From: Numenius arquata
Lineage: Eukaryota; Chordata; Aves; Charadriiformes; Scolopacidae
Length of the DNA stretch: 64,000 bases
Direction: 5' to 3'
Assembly (NCBI RefSeq): GCF_964106895.1
Contig: NC_133577.1
Location: forward strand, 130,094,772-130,158,771
Program-made: the position numbers and the translations under genes
Shown here: in pieces, positions 22,170 to 33,465 of the stretch
Position numbering within the stretch: the first letter of the stretch is position 1
Layout of the letters: each line of letters begins with the position of its first letter
The notes under the pieces: generated by a model
What the model saw: only the letters and a program-made list of their open reading frames with translations
What the model was told of the DNA's origin: nothing
Databases searched by the model: none

Positions 22170-22771
22170 TGTACAGGCTGGGGATGGAGAGCAGCCCTGA
22201 GGAGAAGGCCTTGGGGGTGTTGGTGGATGAGAAGCTCAACAAGAGCCGGCAACGGGCGCTGGCAGCCCAGAAAGCCCCCCACATCCTGGGCTGCATCCCC
22301 AGCAGCGTGGCCAGCAGGGCGAGGGGGGGGATTCTGCCCCTCTGCTCCGCTCTGGGGAGACACCCCCCCAGTGCTGCCTCCAGGTCTGGGGCCTCAGCAC
22401 AGGAGAGACATGGACCTGTTGGAGCGGGGCCAGAGGAGGCCACGGAGATGCTGGGAGGGCTGGAGCCCCTCTGCTGTGAGGACAGGCTGAGAGAGTTGGG
22501 GGGGTTCAGCCTGGAGAAGAGAAGGCTCCGGGGAGACCTTCGAGCCCCTTTCAGTCCTTAAAGGGGCTCCAGGAAAGCTGGGGAGGGACTCTTGATCAGG
22601 GAGGGGAGCCATAGGATGGGGAGTAATGGTTTTAAACTGAAAGAGGGGAGATTTAGATGAGATACTGGGATTAAATTCTTTGCTGTGAGGGTGGTGAGAC
22701 CCTGGCCCAGGTTGCCCAGAGAAGCTGTGGCTGCCCCATCCCTGGAGGGGTTCAAGACCAGGCTGGATGGG
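22170..22771 (+). mobile_element. CR1 LINE, group A, missing its 3' end
   Basis: Runs from GGATGGAGAGCAGCCCTGAG through LEPLCCEDRLRELGGFSLEKRRLR, but stops at CAGGCTGGATGGG, about 85 bp before the normal 3' end. The terminal repeats are absent. Loss of the 3' end is unusual and points to a later deletion. Confidence 0.92.
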
Positions 22772-24374
22772 CAGTTGTGTGCCTGGGAGAGGGGCTGTGT
22801 AGGCTGTTCTAAAATGAAAGCAGATGAAAACACCCAGAGTGAGTTATGATGGCAAGCGGGATGGAGCAAATACCATATCCCTGGGACAGGCTGGTTGAAA
22901 GGGGATTTTGTGATCAAATCTTAGACAAATCGTTTTACTTCGACAAACTGTTTCTTTAGTCTACGTGTTTGGAGCAGGTGGAGAAATCTTGTTTATCTTC
23001 AGTCTAAATCCTCATCCTTGTGCCACAGCAAGTCCACTTCACAGGGACTTTTTAATATTTGGTTTCATTTTCACAAGTGGATCTATCTCAGCTTCACTTT
23101 TGGCAGTTATTACTTTCTGACCTCCACAATGAAACTTTCTTGGTGGATCAAGCTGTCCATACAGATGGCAAAAAAATCAATGACTTCCCCTGCTGTCAGC
23201 CAGGAAATGCCTGAGTTTTTGGAGCTGAAAAGAAGGGTTCCTTTCCCTACTGTTTGGGTATGTGAGGGGATTTACTGCATCTATTTGCCAACCATGGGTC
23301 TGTTAGCAGGACGTCTAAGACAGGGTAAGAAAAATGTCTGGAACAACTCACTACCTGTGGAAGAAAACGGCTTAAACCTCATCAGCCACAACTCAGCATC
23401 CTTGACTCGGGACTTAGCTCCTGCGTGCAGATTGTGAACTTTCCCTTATGAATCACCCCCTTCCCATGGCCGCTTTAAGCTTTGATATAATGTTGTATAA
23501 ATCTCCCGCTAAAGTCTGTGATTTTCCCAGTGCTGGTAAAGGAAGAACATTAATTACCTGAAATTGTCTCTGCTCCACTGAGGCACAGCATTTGCCTACA
23601 GCAGAGCTGATTTTCTGGTATGAAAGCGATTCCAGCAGATGCCTTCCCTTCCTCTTTACTGTTACCCACGCTTCATAAAAAAATCCCTTCCTGCCGCACC
23701 CCTCAGCATAAAACCCCCCAAACTTTTAGATTAATCAAGATGCAAATCGCACTCCTGGGAGAGAAAAAATTTCTCTCTGCCTCGAAAAAAAAAAAACAAC
23801 CCACCCCTTGCTACCGTGCTGCAGTCCAGCCCGTGGGCTTCAACAGGCATGCGATGGACTGAGACCCGACAGATTGCCTCCTCTTACACCGCGACACAGC
23901 AATGCATCAAAGATGCAAATCCTGCCTGGTGCTGCGGCTCCTTTCTAGGATATTTGCCCAAGGGAACCAAGCAGCTGCCTGTCGGACCCTTTGATAGTTT
24001 TAGCATCGAAAATCTATTATTCATACACGCGCACACACACATGCTGAACCAAGGATTAATTTAGCTTCAAAGATGCGCAAGGATGTTCCGATGCTATTCG
24101 AAACAGGAGAGGAATCACCAGCTGAAATAATAGGATATGATTGGGGTCGGCTTTTGAGAGGAGCAAAGTGTGATGTCTACCAGGTGCCACTTCCCATTGG
24201 ATTACTGTCTTTCTGAGCCGTCAGTGCAAGCGTGATGACTGTGTTTCGTTATCCCCATAACGGAGTTAGATGGAGAGCTGCCCTCTCCTTCTAACCCTCC
24301 ATTTGTATGTCTCCTCCAGAGATCACTAAATCTTTCATGTTTTCTCACCCAACACACCTTCAGGTGTGCCTTAG
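22772..24374. other. Unique intergenic DNA
   Basis: No gene was seen. It contains a 12-A run at 23785-23796 and a short CACACA stretch near 24034. Confidence 0.6.
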
Positions 24375-24809
24375 TCATAGATTCATAGAATCATAGAATG
24401 GTTTGGGTTGGAAGAGACCTTGAAGCTCATTGAGTTCCAGCCCCCCTTCCATAGGCAGGGACACCTCCCACCAGACCAGGTTGCTCAAAGCCCCATCCAG
24501 CCTGGTCTTGAACCCCTCCAGGGATGGGGCAGCCACAGCTTCTCTGGGCAACCTGTTCCAGTGTCTCACCACCCTCACAGCAAAGAATTTCCTCCCCAGA
24601 TCTCACTTAAATCTCCCCTCTTTCAGTGTCAAACCCTTCCCCCTCATCCTATGGCTCCCCTCCCTCATCAAGAGTCCCTCCCCAGCTTTCCTGGAGCCCC
24701 TTTAGGGGCTGGAAGGGGCTCGAAGGTCTCCCTGGAGCCTTCTCTTCTCCACGCTGGACAAGCCCAACTGTCCTCACAGCAGAGGGGCTCCAGCCCTCGG
24801 ATGACCTTA
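24375..24809 (-). mobile_element. CR1 LINE, group A
   Basis: Three terminal repeat units (24375-24398), then the group A 3' region to GCTCCAGCCCTCGGATGACC. A short deletion removes part of the CTCTCTCAGC segment near 24770. Confidence 0.93.
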
Positions 24810-25016
24810 GAAGAAACACATCTTCACACCAACACAACTGCAGGGTGTCCATCCAGACCCAGTTCAGGTGCAGAGCTTGTATCTAGAGATAATAGAGAAT
24901 TTTTCACACTCCATGGCTGGTCTACTTAAGTGTCTCAATGTTTACCCCGTCTGTTCCTACTAGTCCCTTGAATTATTACCTCCATTTTACAAACAGACAG
25001 CAGCAAAACAGGAGAA

Positions 25017-25098
25017 ATCACAGAATCACAGAATGGTTGAGGTTGGAAGGGACCTCTGGAGGTCATTCAGATACTGGAGGTCCAACCCCAAAATCTGA
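25017..25098 (-). mobile_element. Old CR1 3' end, tiny
   Basis: CACAGAATCACAGAATGGTTGAGGTTGG-type start, then GGACCTCTGGAGGTCATTC and TCCAACCCC. This is an older CR1 3' end only about 80 bp long. Confidence 0.75.
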
Positions 25099-25227
25099 AG
25101 TAATGAATTATTGGCTGAGTAGATGATTCCATCCCTGTGTCCTTTGTCACACTAATGGGAAAGCCTCTAAATTATAACAAGTGGCTTCTTAAAGATAAAT
25201 TAGAAGAACAAAATGGGGATTGTCCAC

Positions 25228-25531
25228 ATCATAGAATCATAGAATAGTTCGGGTTGGAAGGGACCTTAAAGATCATCTTGTTCCAACCCCCCTGCCATGG
25301 GCAGGGACACCTCCCACCAGACCAGGTTGCTCAAAGCCCCATCCAGCCTGGCCTTGAACCCCTCCAGGGATGGGGCAGCCACAGCTTCTCTGGGCAACCT
25401 GGGCCAGGCTCTCACCACCCTCACAGCAAAGAGTTTCTTCCTGAGTTCTCTTCTCAATCTCCCCTCTTTCAGTTTAAAACCATTCCCCCTTGTCCTATCA
25501 CCCCACCCCTTGATAAAGAGTCCCTCCCCAA
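25228..25531 (-). mobile_element. CR1 3' region, group A
   Basis: Terminal repeats at 25228-25246, then the group A body to AAAGAGTCCCTCCCCA. The minus strand keeps the tail peptide SLEGFKARLDGALSNLVWWEV. Confidence 0.94.
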
Positions 25532-26644
25532 GGGAGGACTGGTCCCATAGCTCCCCAAGGAGTGTCCCTGCTTTCTTACGCCCCCAAAATCTTGCTCTCC
25601 ATCCTTTTTCTTCCCGCAGTACTCTTATTTAGCGTGGTCCCCATCATGGAGCTTCCTATATGCCCCCTTGATGTCTCACCCTATTCAAATGGTAGGTGTG
25701 GAGCATAGAGGTGGGAAAAATGTGAGCTGGAAGGGTGTGTGAGAAAGGGAGACTTGTAGTACTATCTGAAAGGGCTCTTTCTTGGAGCTGGAAAGGAGAA
25801 GGATGGAGCAGAGCTCCCTCCTGGCAAGAATCCTGCTCCATCTGAGCATCAGGAGTTGTTCAGCTGATAAGAGAGGGGCAAAACAGGCCAGAGCAATGAG
25901 ATAAAATGGCTGATGCTGCCGTCATGCTGATGCCCTCAAATAATCAGTGTTCACAGCACGTTTCAGGGCTGAAGAAGTAACTTTGGGTGTGCAGACCTTA
26001 GGAGATGATGAGACCCACATAGCACAAATGAGAATAAATTAAGAAAAGCCTGTGTTGGGTCCTCTAGCCTTGGGTCCTTCCTATCAGGACAGATGAGGCT
26101 GGCATCTTTCTGTAAAAGCTTTTCGACATTCTGATGCATCCTTTTTAATTCATCAATAAAACCCTATTTATTTGATCATCCGAATTTCCCTGAAATCCTG
26201 ATTTCCCCAGAGCATCTTGCTAAGAGTGCAAAACTAAAGGAAAAAAAAAAAAAAAGAGAAAGCAGTAGTTCTTCTGTCTTTAATGAGTTCATTTGCTGGT
26301 GTTCAACTCACAGATTTGCTATTAATGTTAAATTAGCTGGTTAGATTAGCTAATTATGTAAAATGTGTACAATACTCTCCATTTGGGACAACTGGCAAAG
26401 AAAGGCTACTCAGCTAAACTGGTGAAGAAACTATGTTTTAGACCAAATGAATTAGAAAAACTGGAAATGTTCAAATCAACTGGGCACTGGCCTCTCCCCA
26501 ATATCGTGATGAATGAAAAGGCCACCTGTTTTTGAGGGAGCTGGATTAATATGCCATATATTTTACATTTTTAACACCCATAGCTATAGATTATGCATAT
26601 GTTTGCACTTTATGCACGTAAGTAAACGGGAGAGTCCCTGTTAG
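25532..26644. other. Unique intergenic DNA
   Basis: No gene was seen. A run of 15 A lies at 26241-26255. Confidence 0.6.
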
Positions 26645-26763
26645 TCCGGTGTCATGGGGCAATCAAGAATTCTGGATTCTCTTCCTGGCTCTGCCACCAT
26701 CCTGTGGCCTGCACTTGGGAAAGTCAAAGGTACTTGTCCTTCTGCTACCCCAGGAGTCTTTTC
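26645..26763 (+). repeat. Degenerate MIR-like SINE, head part
   Basis: TTCCTGGCTCTGCCACC, then CTTGGGAAAGTCA, matches the conserved MIR core (CCTGGCTCTGCCACTTAC ... CTTGGGCAAGTCACTT). It is cut at its right by the CR1 at 26764. Confidence 0.5.
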
Positions 26764-27533
26764 GTAGAATCATAGAATTTCCTAGGTTGGAAATTCAGAT
26801 CATCGAGTCCAACCATCAGCCTAACACTGACAAAAACCATCACTAACCCGTGTCCCTCAGCACCACGTCTGCCCGGCTTTTAATACTTCCAGGGATGGTG
26901 ACTCCACCACTTCCCTGGGCAGCCTCTTCCAAGGCTTGACAAACCTTTTGGTGAAGAAATTTTTCCTAATATCCAATCTAAACCTCCCCTGGTGCACCTT
27001 GAGGCCGTTTCCTCTTGTCCTATCACCTGTTCCTTGGGAGAAGAGACCGACCCCCCCTGGCTACACCCTCCTTTCAGGGAGTTGTAGAGAGCGAGAAGGT
27101 CTCCCCTCAGCCTCCTTTTCTCCAGGCTGAACACCCCCAGCTCCCTCAGCCGTTCCTCACAAGACTTGTGCTCCAGACCCCTCACCAGCTCCGTTGCCCT
27201 TCTCTGGACACACTCCAGCACCTCAATGTCTTTCCTGTCGTGAGGGGCCCAAAACTGGACACAGCCCTCGAGGCAAGGCCTCACCAGTGCTGAGTACAGG
27301 GGGACAATCACTGCCCCAGTCCTGCTGGCCACACTGTTCCTGACACAGGCCAGGATGCTCTTGGCCTTCTTGGCCACCTGGGCACACTGCTGGCTCATGT
27401 TCAGCCGACAGTTGACCAGCACCCCCAGGTCCTTTTCTGCTGGGCAGCTCCAGCCACTCTGCCCCAAGCCTGTAGCGTTCATAGGGTTGTTGTGACCCAA
27501 GGGCAGGACCCGGCACTTGGCCTTGTTGAACCT
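26764..27533 (-). mobile_element. CR1 LINE, group B
   Basis: Terminal repeats at 26764-26780. The minus-strand frame 27500-26880 (206 codons) reads MGHNNPMNATGLGQ, then MSQQCAQVAKKAKSILACVRNSVASR, then RRATELVRGLEHKSCEERLRELGVFSLEKRRLRGDLLALYNSLKGGC, and shifts frame near its end. The 5' truncation is at about 27533. Confidence 0.95.
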
Positions 27534-27544
27534 GATTTTCCATT

Positions 27545-27640
27545 GCCATTTAGATTATCGGCTCTTCAGGGCTGGGCACACGGCTCTGTTTAGGGGACAC
27601 CAGCACAGCATGGTACAGTGATATAAAAGTGCTGAGACTA
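27545..27640 (+). repeat. Ancient interspersed repeat tail
   Basis: TTTAGATTATCGGCTCTTCAG followed by GGGCTGGGCACACGG, TGTTT and CCAGCACAGCATGG resembles a common amniote repeat tail (TTAGATTGTAAGCTC ... GGGCAGGGAC ... TGTTTGTACAGCACC). Highly diverged. Confidence 0.4.
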
Positions 27641-27674
27641 GAAACCAGAGCAAGAAGACCCGCATTGCTTCAGT

Positions 27675-27745
27675 GGGGACAACTGCTAACCCTACTTACC
27701 TCTGGAGACAAAGGTTATTCAAAGCTAAATAATGCATATCTACCT
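27675..27745 (+). repeat. Degenerate MIR-like SINE, distal part
   Basis: GGGGACAA...CCCTACTTACCTCTGGAG then AAGCTAAATAATGCATAT resembles the distal MIR segment (GGGGATAATAATACCTACCTC ... TAAATGAGATAATG). Confidence 0.4.
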
Positions 27746-29504
27746 ACACGATGTCATTTAGATATCTGTTTCTCACCCAGAAGCATGGACATCTACACCA
27801 TACCCAAACGCACTGTCATTATTGTATGACACAACAGTATTATTGTACAAACAATAGTATATTCTGGGCACGCACACGTTTCACTGACGTCTTGCAGATT
27901 TTTGAGTAGTTCGCCTGAAGCTCACATCGTCAAAAAATGTGGACTGACATCAATATGATATATTTGGGGGAAATGGGTCTCCTCAAGCTAGAACAGTTCC
28001 CTCTGAAGTGGGCAAAAAGCATTGCCAGAACAGCAGAAAGGGGCTTTTAGCTTAGGCGAGAGTAGCCAAATGCAAGTCGATGTAATTCTTGGAGTCAACA
28101 CGCTGATGAAAATGACTCACTGTATCCCTCTGTGTCTTTTGCATTCGGGCATGATACAGAACTTTCTTTTACTGGCATTTGTTGACATTTTAGCATAAAT
28201 TTACACTTTTCCAAGTCTGCGAAAGCCAGCAAATCTCATTAAAAAACGATATTGATACACCGTTGTGCCACCTTGCCCGGGATGCAAATTCAGTTTCTCC
28301 TTGTTGCAGTACCCTGTTGAGCAAACATATGTCATGGCCTTTGAATATGAAACTGGCAGATGTCTAATTGACCTGAATAAATTTCCAGCATATACCAGAA
28401 CGGGTCAATAGAAGGTCTTAGAATCCCCCCCTAAATTTTAATCAAAACTAATGAGATTAACAAATGAATGCAGAGATGAGATATGTGATGTAGAAAATGC
28501 TGAGAAGCTCTGCCATCTAGAACCACAGGCGATAAATTCAAATGCAATTTTCTCTTCCTGGAGCTCCAGAGAACTTTGCCAGCTGTGTGGCAGGGGAAGA
28601 GGTTGAAGAAGAGCCATATAAGAAGTAGTCCAGGTAGACCTCATCCTAGCAAAGAGTATGAAAGATTTCTTTCTCTGGAGGGAATGGCCCTAGTTAGGAA
28701 GAAGGTACTGGGGATAGACTTGCCATGAAATGAAATTTCATCAAAGATCTGAGCCACTAAACCTTGGAGGACAGAAGTCCTTTGCTAGCCATGACCTGCC
28801 TGCACTTGGAGAAGAGCCAGAACCAGACATAACCCAAATAACTTTGTCAGATCTTTACTTCCTCTTCAGCTACTTCCCAGCATGATGGAATGTCTGAATG
28901 CAGATGTAGCTAGAATAGATATTAAAACATTTGTAAAAGAAGCAGGGCACCGTCGAGTCTCAATATCAGACGTGGCAGAAAAACTGATGCTGTCATGCGT
29001 GGGAGGAATTGGAACCCGTGTACGAGTAGAGAGGACGGGGGAAGGCAATATTTTCAGTTGCATCCTTGGGAACAGAAAAGGGAGTGCTGCCCCGGGGCTG
29101 CCCAGTGCATTTAAATTTTTTACACCCAAAAAATAGGTACTGGCACCAACAGCCCCCACTGCAGTCCTGGGAGATAGGTGTGACGCACACCCCCAGCTCT
29201 TGGCAATTGACTTTAGGCAGTAAAACGTTGTGGGTGTCAGAGCCCTCTCAGTGGAAGGGTTCATCACTGATGAACCATGGATGATGAACCATGCCATGGA
29301 TGGCATGATTGTTGTTAATGCAATCATCAGCTCTTCTCCAAAATGTTTGTAGTGACAGCATAATACAAGGATATAACAAATTATGAGCTTGAGTGTGTGG
29401 ACCTGGGGCATCACACCATCTTCTCACCACCTCTCCTTGCTTACAGACACCCGCTTAGGTAATTCAGTCAAGACCAAGGCTTCTTGTTACAGCAAGACCT
29501 AGTT
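27746..29504. other. Unique intergenic DNA
   Basis: About 1.75 kb without CR1. The minus strand has an open frame of 182 codons (28866-29414) with no recognisable domain. This length is possible by chance in a window of this size, and no gene is called. A pair of small hairpins lies at 29258-29307. Confidence 0.5.
29258..29307. repeat. Two adjacent short inverted repeats
   Basis: GGTTCATCA-C-TGATGAACC (29258-29276) and CATGCCAT-GG-ATGGCATG (29290-29307) are both perfect. The word GATGAACCATG also occurs twice in direct orientation here. Confidence 0.9.
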
Positions 29505-29600
29505 GTGCCAGCACCATTGTGCAAAGCACTGTACAAACTCAGAACACATTTGCTACTTGCCTGGAAGAGTTTACGGTCTCCATCAGTAACCCAAGGGACA
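29505..29600 (-). repeat. Ancient interspersed repeat tail
   Basis: GCACTGTACAAACTCAGAACAC and CTGGAAGAGTTTACGGTCT parts match the complement of the amniote repeat tail (GCGCTGTACAAACA ... CCTGAAGAGCTTACAATCT), the same family as 27545-27640. Confidence 0.45.
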
Positions 29601-31939
29601 GGTCTGGATCTTTCAAAGGTACTGTTAAGGGCAATGCTTCTCCTGTTGTTGCACTCCATCCCTGACACGTTGGGTCTGGCTCTCGCTGTAGCTGGTGAGG
29701 TCTATAAGGACATAGTAAATGAGCTCAGTACATTCTGCGTAGCTTTCACGCACAGATCTCACAAAAATACAAGTTTCCACTTAGTATTTCTAGCTGCCAA
29801 CAGTGAGTTTTGGTTTTGAAATCAGGCTGAAAGACCTAAAGGAGTAGTTATGTTTTTTATGACTTTCAGTGCAGACAACAGTTATGGACCAGGGCCTGCT
29901 CATACTAAACCTTTAGCACTGTGTAAATACACAACAAATGTGCCAAACTGGCCATAACTATGAAACTGTTGAACCTTGAAGCATTTATTGTTTGGGTAGG
30001 TACTCTGAAAATTTAAGACTTCAGTTTAAGGTTTTTATCATGTTTAAAAATGTCCTGCTTTAGGCCTTCACCTTCCAAGGAGCTCATCCAAGCCATCATA
30101 TTTTACTAGATAATGTGATTTTAGAGGCAGTAAAATGTTGCAGAAACAGAGCACAAGAGACAGGAGCAAACAATCATTGGGTATACATTCTTGTCATCAT
30201 GATAGACCTCAAGCACGTCCATCTGTCTGTTTGACCGGTGGAATACGAGTTCTGCTCCACAAAAAGTTACAGATTGGCTTGGGGTGAGAAGAGCCAGATT
30301 GATTTCTTTGCTCTATCAACAATGATATGGATGAACAACTCACCAGTGCAAGCCAGTTCACAGCAAGAGAAAAGTCCAGTCCCAAAGGAGTAAATAATTC
30401 AGACAAAATTAAGTAAGGGTGGAGAAACAAACGCGTGGGGCAATGTAGGTTCTTGCTTCAGAGCCCATAAGGCATCAGTACCAGAGTAAGGAAGAGGACC
30501 CAGGCATCCTGCACTTCAGGTGATGTGGGATGGATCCTGAAGGTGTCCTGGGAAGCAGGGGATGACTGGACCAGCATCTCAGCTGAACTCAGGCTACTCT
30601 GCATAAAGGGGGAGCTTTTGCTAAATTTCCTCAGGTTTAAGTGAAGGTAAATTTGCCGTTTCATCAGAGTTTTTCTTTCCGTTGCGGGCTCTCGTGATTT
30701 AAGCAAGCAAATGCACAACGAGATGAAATGCACTCAGAGCCTACTGGGAAAATCTGCATCAACTTTTGACCACAAAGCCCAGGAGCTGCCGTGTGAGTTG
30801 AATGCGCCTTTGGGAAATTTAATCAGATCCTTTTTGTCATGGCTTCCAAAGCAGAAAGAAAAATTGGGTGACTGACAGGAATCTGCCAGGTTTCAACAGG
30901 GAAGCGGGGAGCTGGGAGAACGTAAAGCATATAAATATGGGTGTTTTCTGTTTCCTGCATTATTGCTGCATTAGATGTGTCAATCCAACACAGTAACTCA
31001 GAATGTGGGGAGACAGTGTATTCAGATTTAGCAAAGCCCATTACATTTACAAAGACTCAGGAGAGATGTCCCAGCAAGACAGTGATGTAATAACTACAAG
31101 AAAATGTATTTTCAAAAAGATAGGCCCTTAGCTAAACTGTATGCACCAGGGGATCTCTCTGCAGAAAGCTTCAGTTATTACTTTCTTAAAATCCTTATTA
31201 CATTTCCAGCTCTATAAAAACTGAGTAATTACTGTCTTCAATTACCTCTTGGCGCCAACTCGATTAATGTCCTTTACACCGATTGCTTTTTGAACTGTTG
31301 GAGAGAAAAGATGATCTGGGTCAACTCTATAAATGGTCTTTTCAACGTCTTGTTAGCTTAAAAGTAGGGACTCGTGTTTTTGGGGAAGGGTCATCACTTG
31401 ATTGCTCTGAGGAGGTGTAAAGGATGGACTGGGGTCCAAAATTTGGGTGATTCCAGTGGATCAGCCATTCGAGGTGGTTTCTTCTCCCTCTTTTCCTGCA
31501 AACGCCCTTGCTCTAAACCCCTGGGATCTAGACTAGAGAGATGGCACTAAGTGGGAGGATCGATGGTTGTCTATACTGGCTTTAATAATTAAAGCTATTG
31601 AGCCATTATGTCTTGGATCAACAAACAGGGCTAACAGGTCAGTCATCCTGGCCTTGTAAATTGATTATTTTTCTACAGACAATAGTAGGGTCAGGGGGCT
31701 TGACTGACCTGCTCTCCCAGGTCGTGGTATAAACAACCGCTGATTGGGACCATCTGGCCATGATTTGGCTCGGGCCATTCATTATCCTCAGCAGGAAAAT
31801 ACTTTTCTCCTCCAGCAAAAGGGAGCAGTGTGTCGGTTCTGAGCTGTCATCTCCCTTGAGCAGGACCCTGCACTGTGGAACAGGACAGAATGTAGGATCA
31901 GCTGCTGGAAGAGTTGTCCACTACCTCAGGATCTTGGCG
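29601..31939. other. Unique intergenic DNA
   Basis: About 2.3 kb with no gene or CR1. 30500-30520 (GGACCCAGGCATCCTG) may be a scrap of MIR-like SINE, too short to call. Confidence 0.55.
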
Positions 31940-32710
31940 TTCAGCCAGGCCAAGTGCAAGGTCCTGCATCTGGGTCATGGCAATCCCAGGCACAAATACA
32001 GGTTGGGCAGGGAATGGATGGAGAGCAGCCCCGAGGAGAAGGAGTCACGGGTGTTGGTGGATGAGAAGCTCAACAAGAGCCGGCAAGGTGCGCTGGCTGC
32101 CCAGAAAGCCCCCCACATCCTGGGCTGCATCCCCAGCAGCGTGGCCAGCAGGGCAAGGGGGGGATTCTGCCCCTCTGCTCCGCTCTGGGGAGATCCCCCC
32201 TAGTGCTGCCTCCAGCTCTGGGGCCTCAGCACAGGAGAGACATGGAGCTGTTGGAGCAGGGCCAGAGGAGGCCACGGAGATGCTGGGAGGGCTGAAGCCC
32301 CTCTGCTGTGAGGAGAGGCTGAGAGAGTTGGGGGGGGTTCAGCCTGGAGAAGAGAAGGCTCCGGGGAGACCTTCGAGCCCCTTCCAGTCCCTAAAGGGGG
32401 CTCCAGGAAAGCTGGGGAGGGACTCTTGATCAGGGAGGGGAGCCCTAGGACGAGGGGGAAGGGTTTGACACTGAAAGAGGGGAGATTCAGATGAGATATT
32501 GGGAAGAAATTCTTTGCTGCGAGGGTGGTGAAGCACTGGCCCAGGATGCCCAGAGAAGCTGTGGCTGCCCCATCCCTGGAGGGGTTCAAGGCCAGGTTGG
32601 ATGGGTCTTTGAGCAACCTGGTCTAGCGGGAGGTGTCCCTGCCCATGGCAGAGGGGTTGGAACTCAATGATCTTTAAGGTCCCTTCCAACTATTCTATGA
32701 TTCCATGATT
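31940..32710 (+). mobile_element. CR1 LINE, group A
   Basis: Starts at TTCAGCCAGGCCAAGTGCAA, soon after the reverse transcriptase region. It reads in broken frames through KLNKSRQGALAAQKAPHILGCIPSSVASRA to the 3' end with ATTCTATG and ATTCCATG units at 32690-32710. At about 770 bp it is one of the longest group A copies here. Confidence 0.95.
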
Positions 32711-33370
32711 TTTGAAGCCACTTGGGTCAAGATCTTCCAAGAAACCAAGCTGCCAGGCTCTTGTAACCTATAGAGTCAATCACCACTAGAACTAATTGGG
32801 GGGTGACTGTGTGCTAAGCACTCCAGCATTTCTGCTGTGTCTCAGGCAGGGTTTGCAGCTGGCACTCAGCAACACATGGTGGATGCTGCCCTACTCTCTG
32901 TTCCCCCAGACAGCTATTTGAAGCTTTCACAGGCGTATCTCCATGGTCTACAGCCAACTCTCTGATTGCAGCATAAATGTTTCCATTATAATACAAGCTT
33001 TGGAGACATATTCCAAAAACTTGTCTCCTCCTCCTGCTGGTTTCCACGTGGCAGGAGAAGTTCAGCCTAAAAAGGGTTTTGCAGTCCCTGAGCATTAATG
33101 TTGTTTTGTAATGCCAAATCCGCAGATGAGTTGCCAAAGGTCTTCTTTGCGTAAAGGATTTTCAAGCAGAGACAATCTGAAATTCGCTCCTTGCTGCAGA
33201 GTAAAACAATCCCCAGCAGAACCATATTCCGTGCTTGGGTTTCGTCTTATAATTTCACCTGTCTCTATTTTCATAGCCGGGTCTTGGTGTTTAACTCGAA
33301 GCTCTCTCATGCACTGGCAACGTTCTCATTCGCTAAATTCTCATGTCTCTAAATTCTCATTTAGAGAATT
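32711..33370. other. Unique intergenic DNA
   Basis: No gene or repeat was recognised. Confidence 0.6.
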
Positions 33371-33465
33371 TTTAGTGATGGTTTTTATCAGAGTTAGGTT
33401 GATGGTTGGACTAGATGATCTTAAAGGTCCCTTCCAACCTGGACAATTCTATGATTCTATGATTC
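33371..33465 (+). mobile_element. CR1 3' terminus only, group B
   Basis: About 95 bp: TTTAGTGATGGTTTTTATCA, then GGTTGATGGTTGGACTAGA and two terminal repeats. It is an extreme 5' truncation. Confidence 0.93.

Noticed and set aside
28866..29414. Minus-strand open frame of 182 codons outside any CR1
   Set aside because: No recognisable domain, no splice or promoter context, and a plus-strand frame overlaps it. With six frames over 64 kb, one frame of this length is not surprising by chance.
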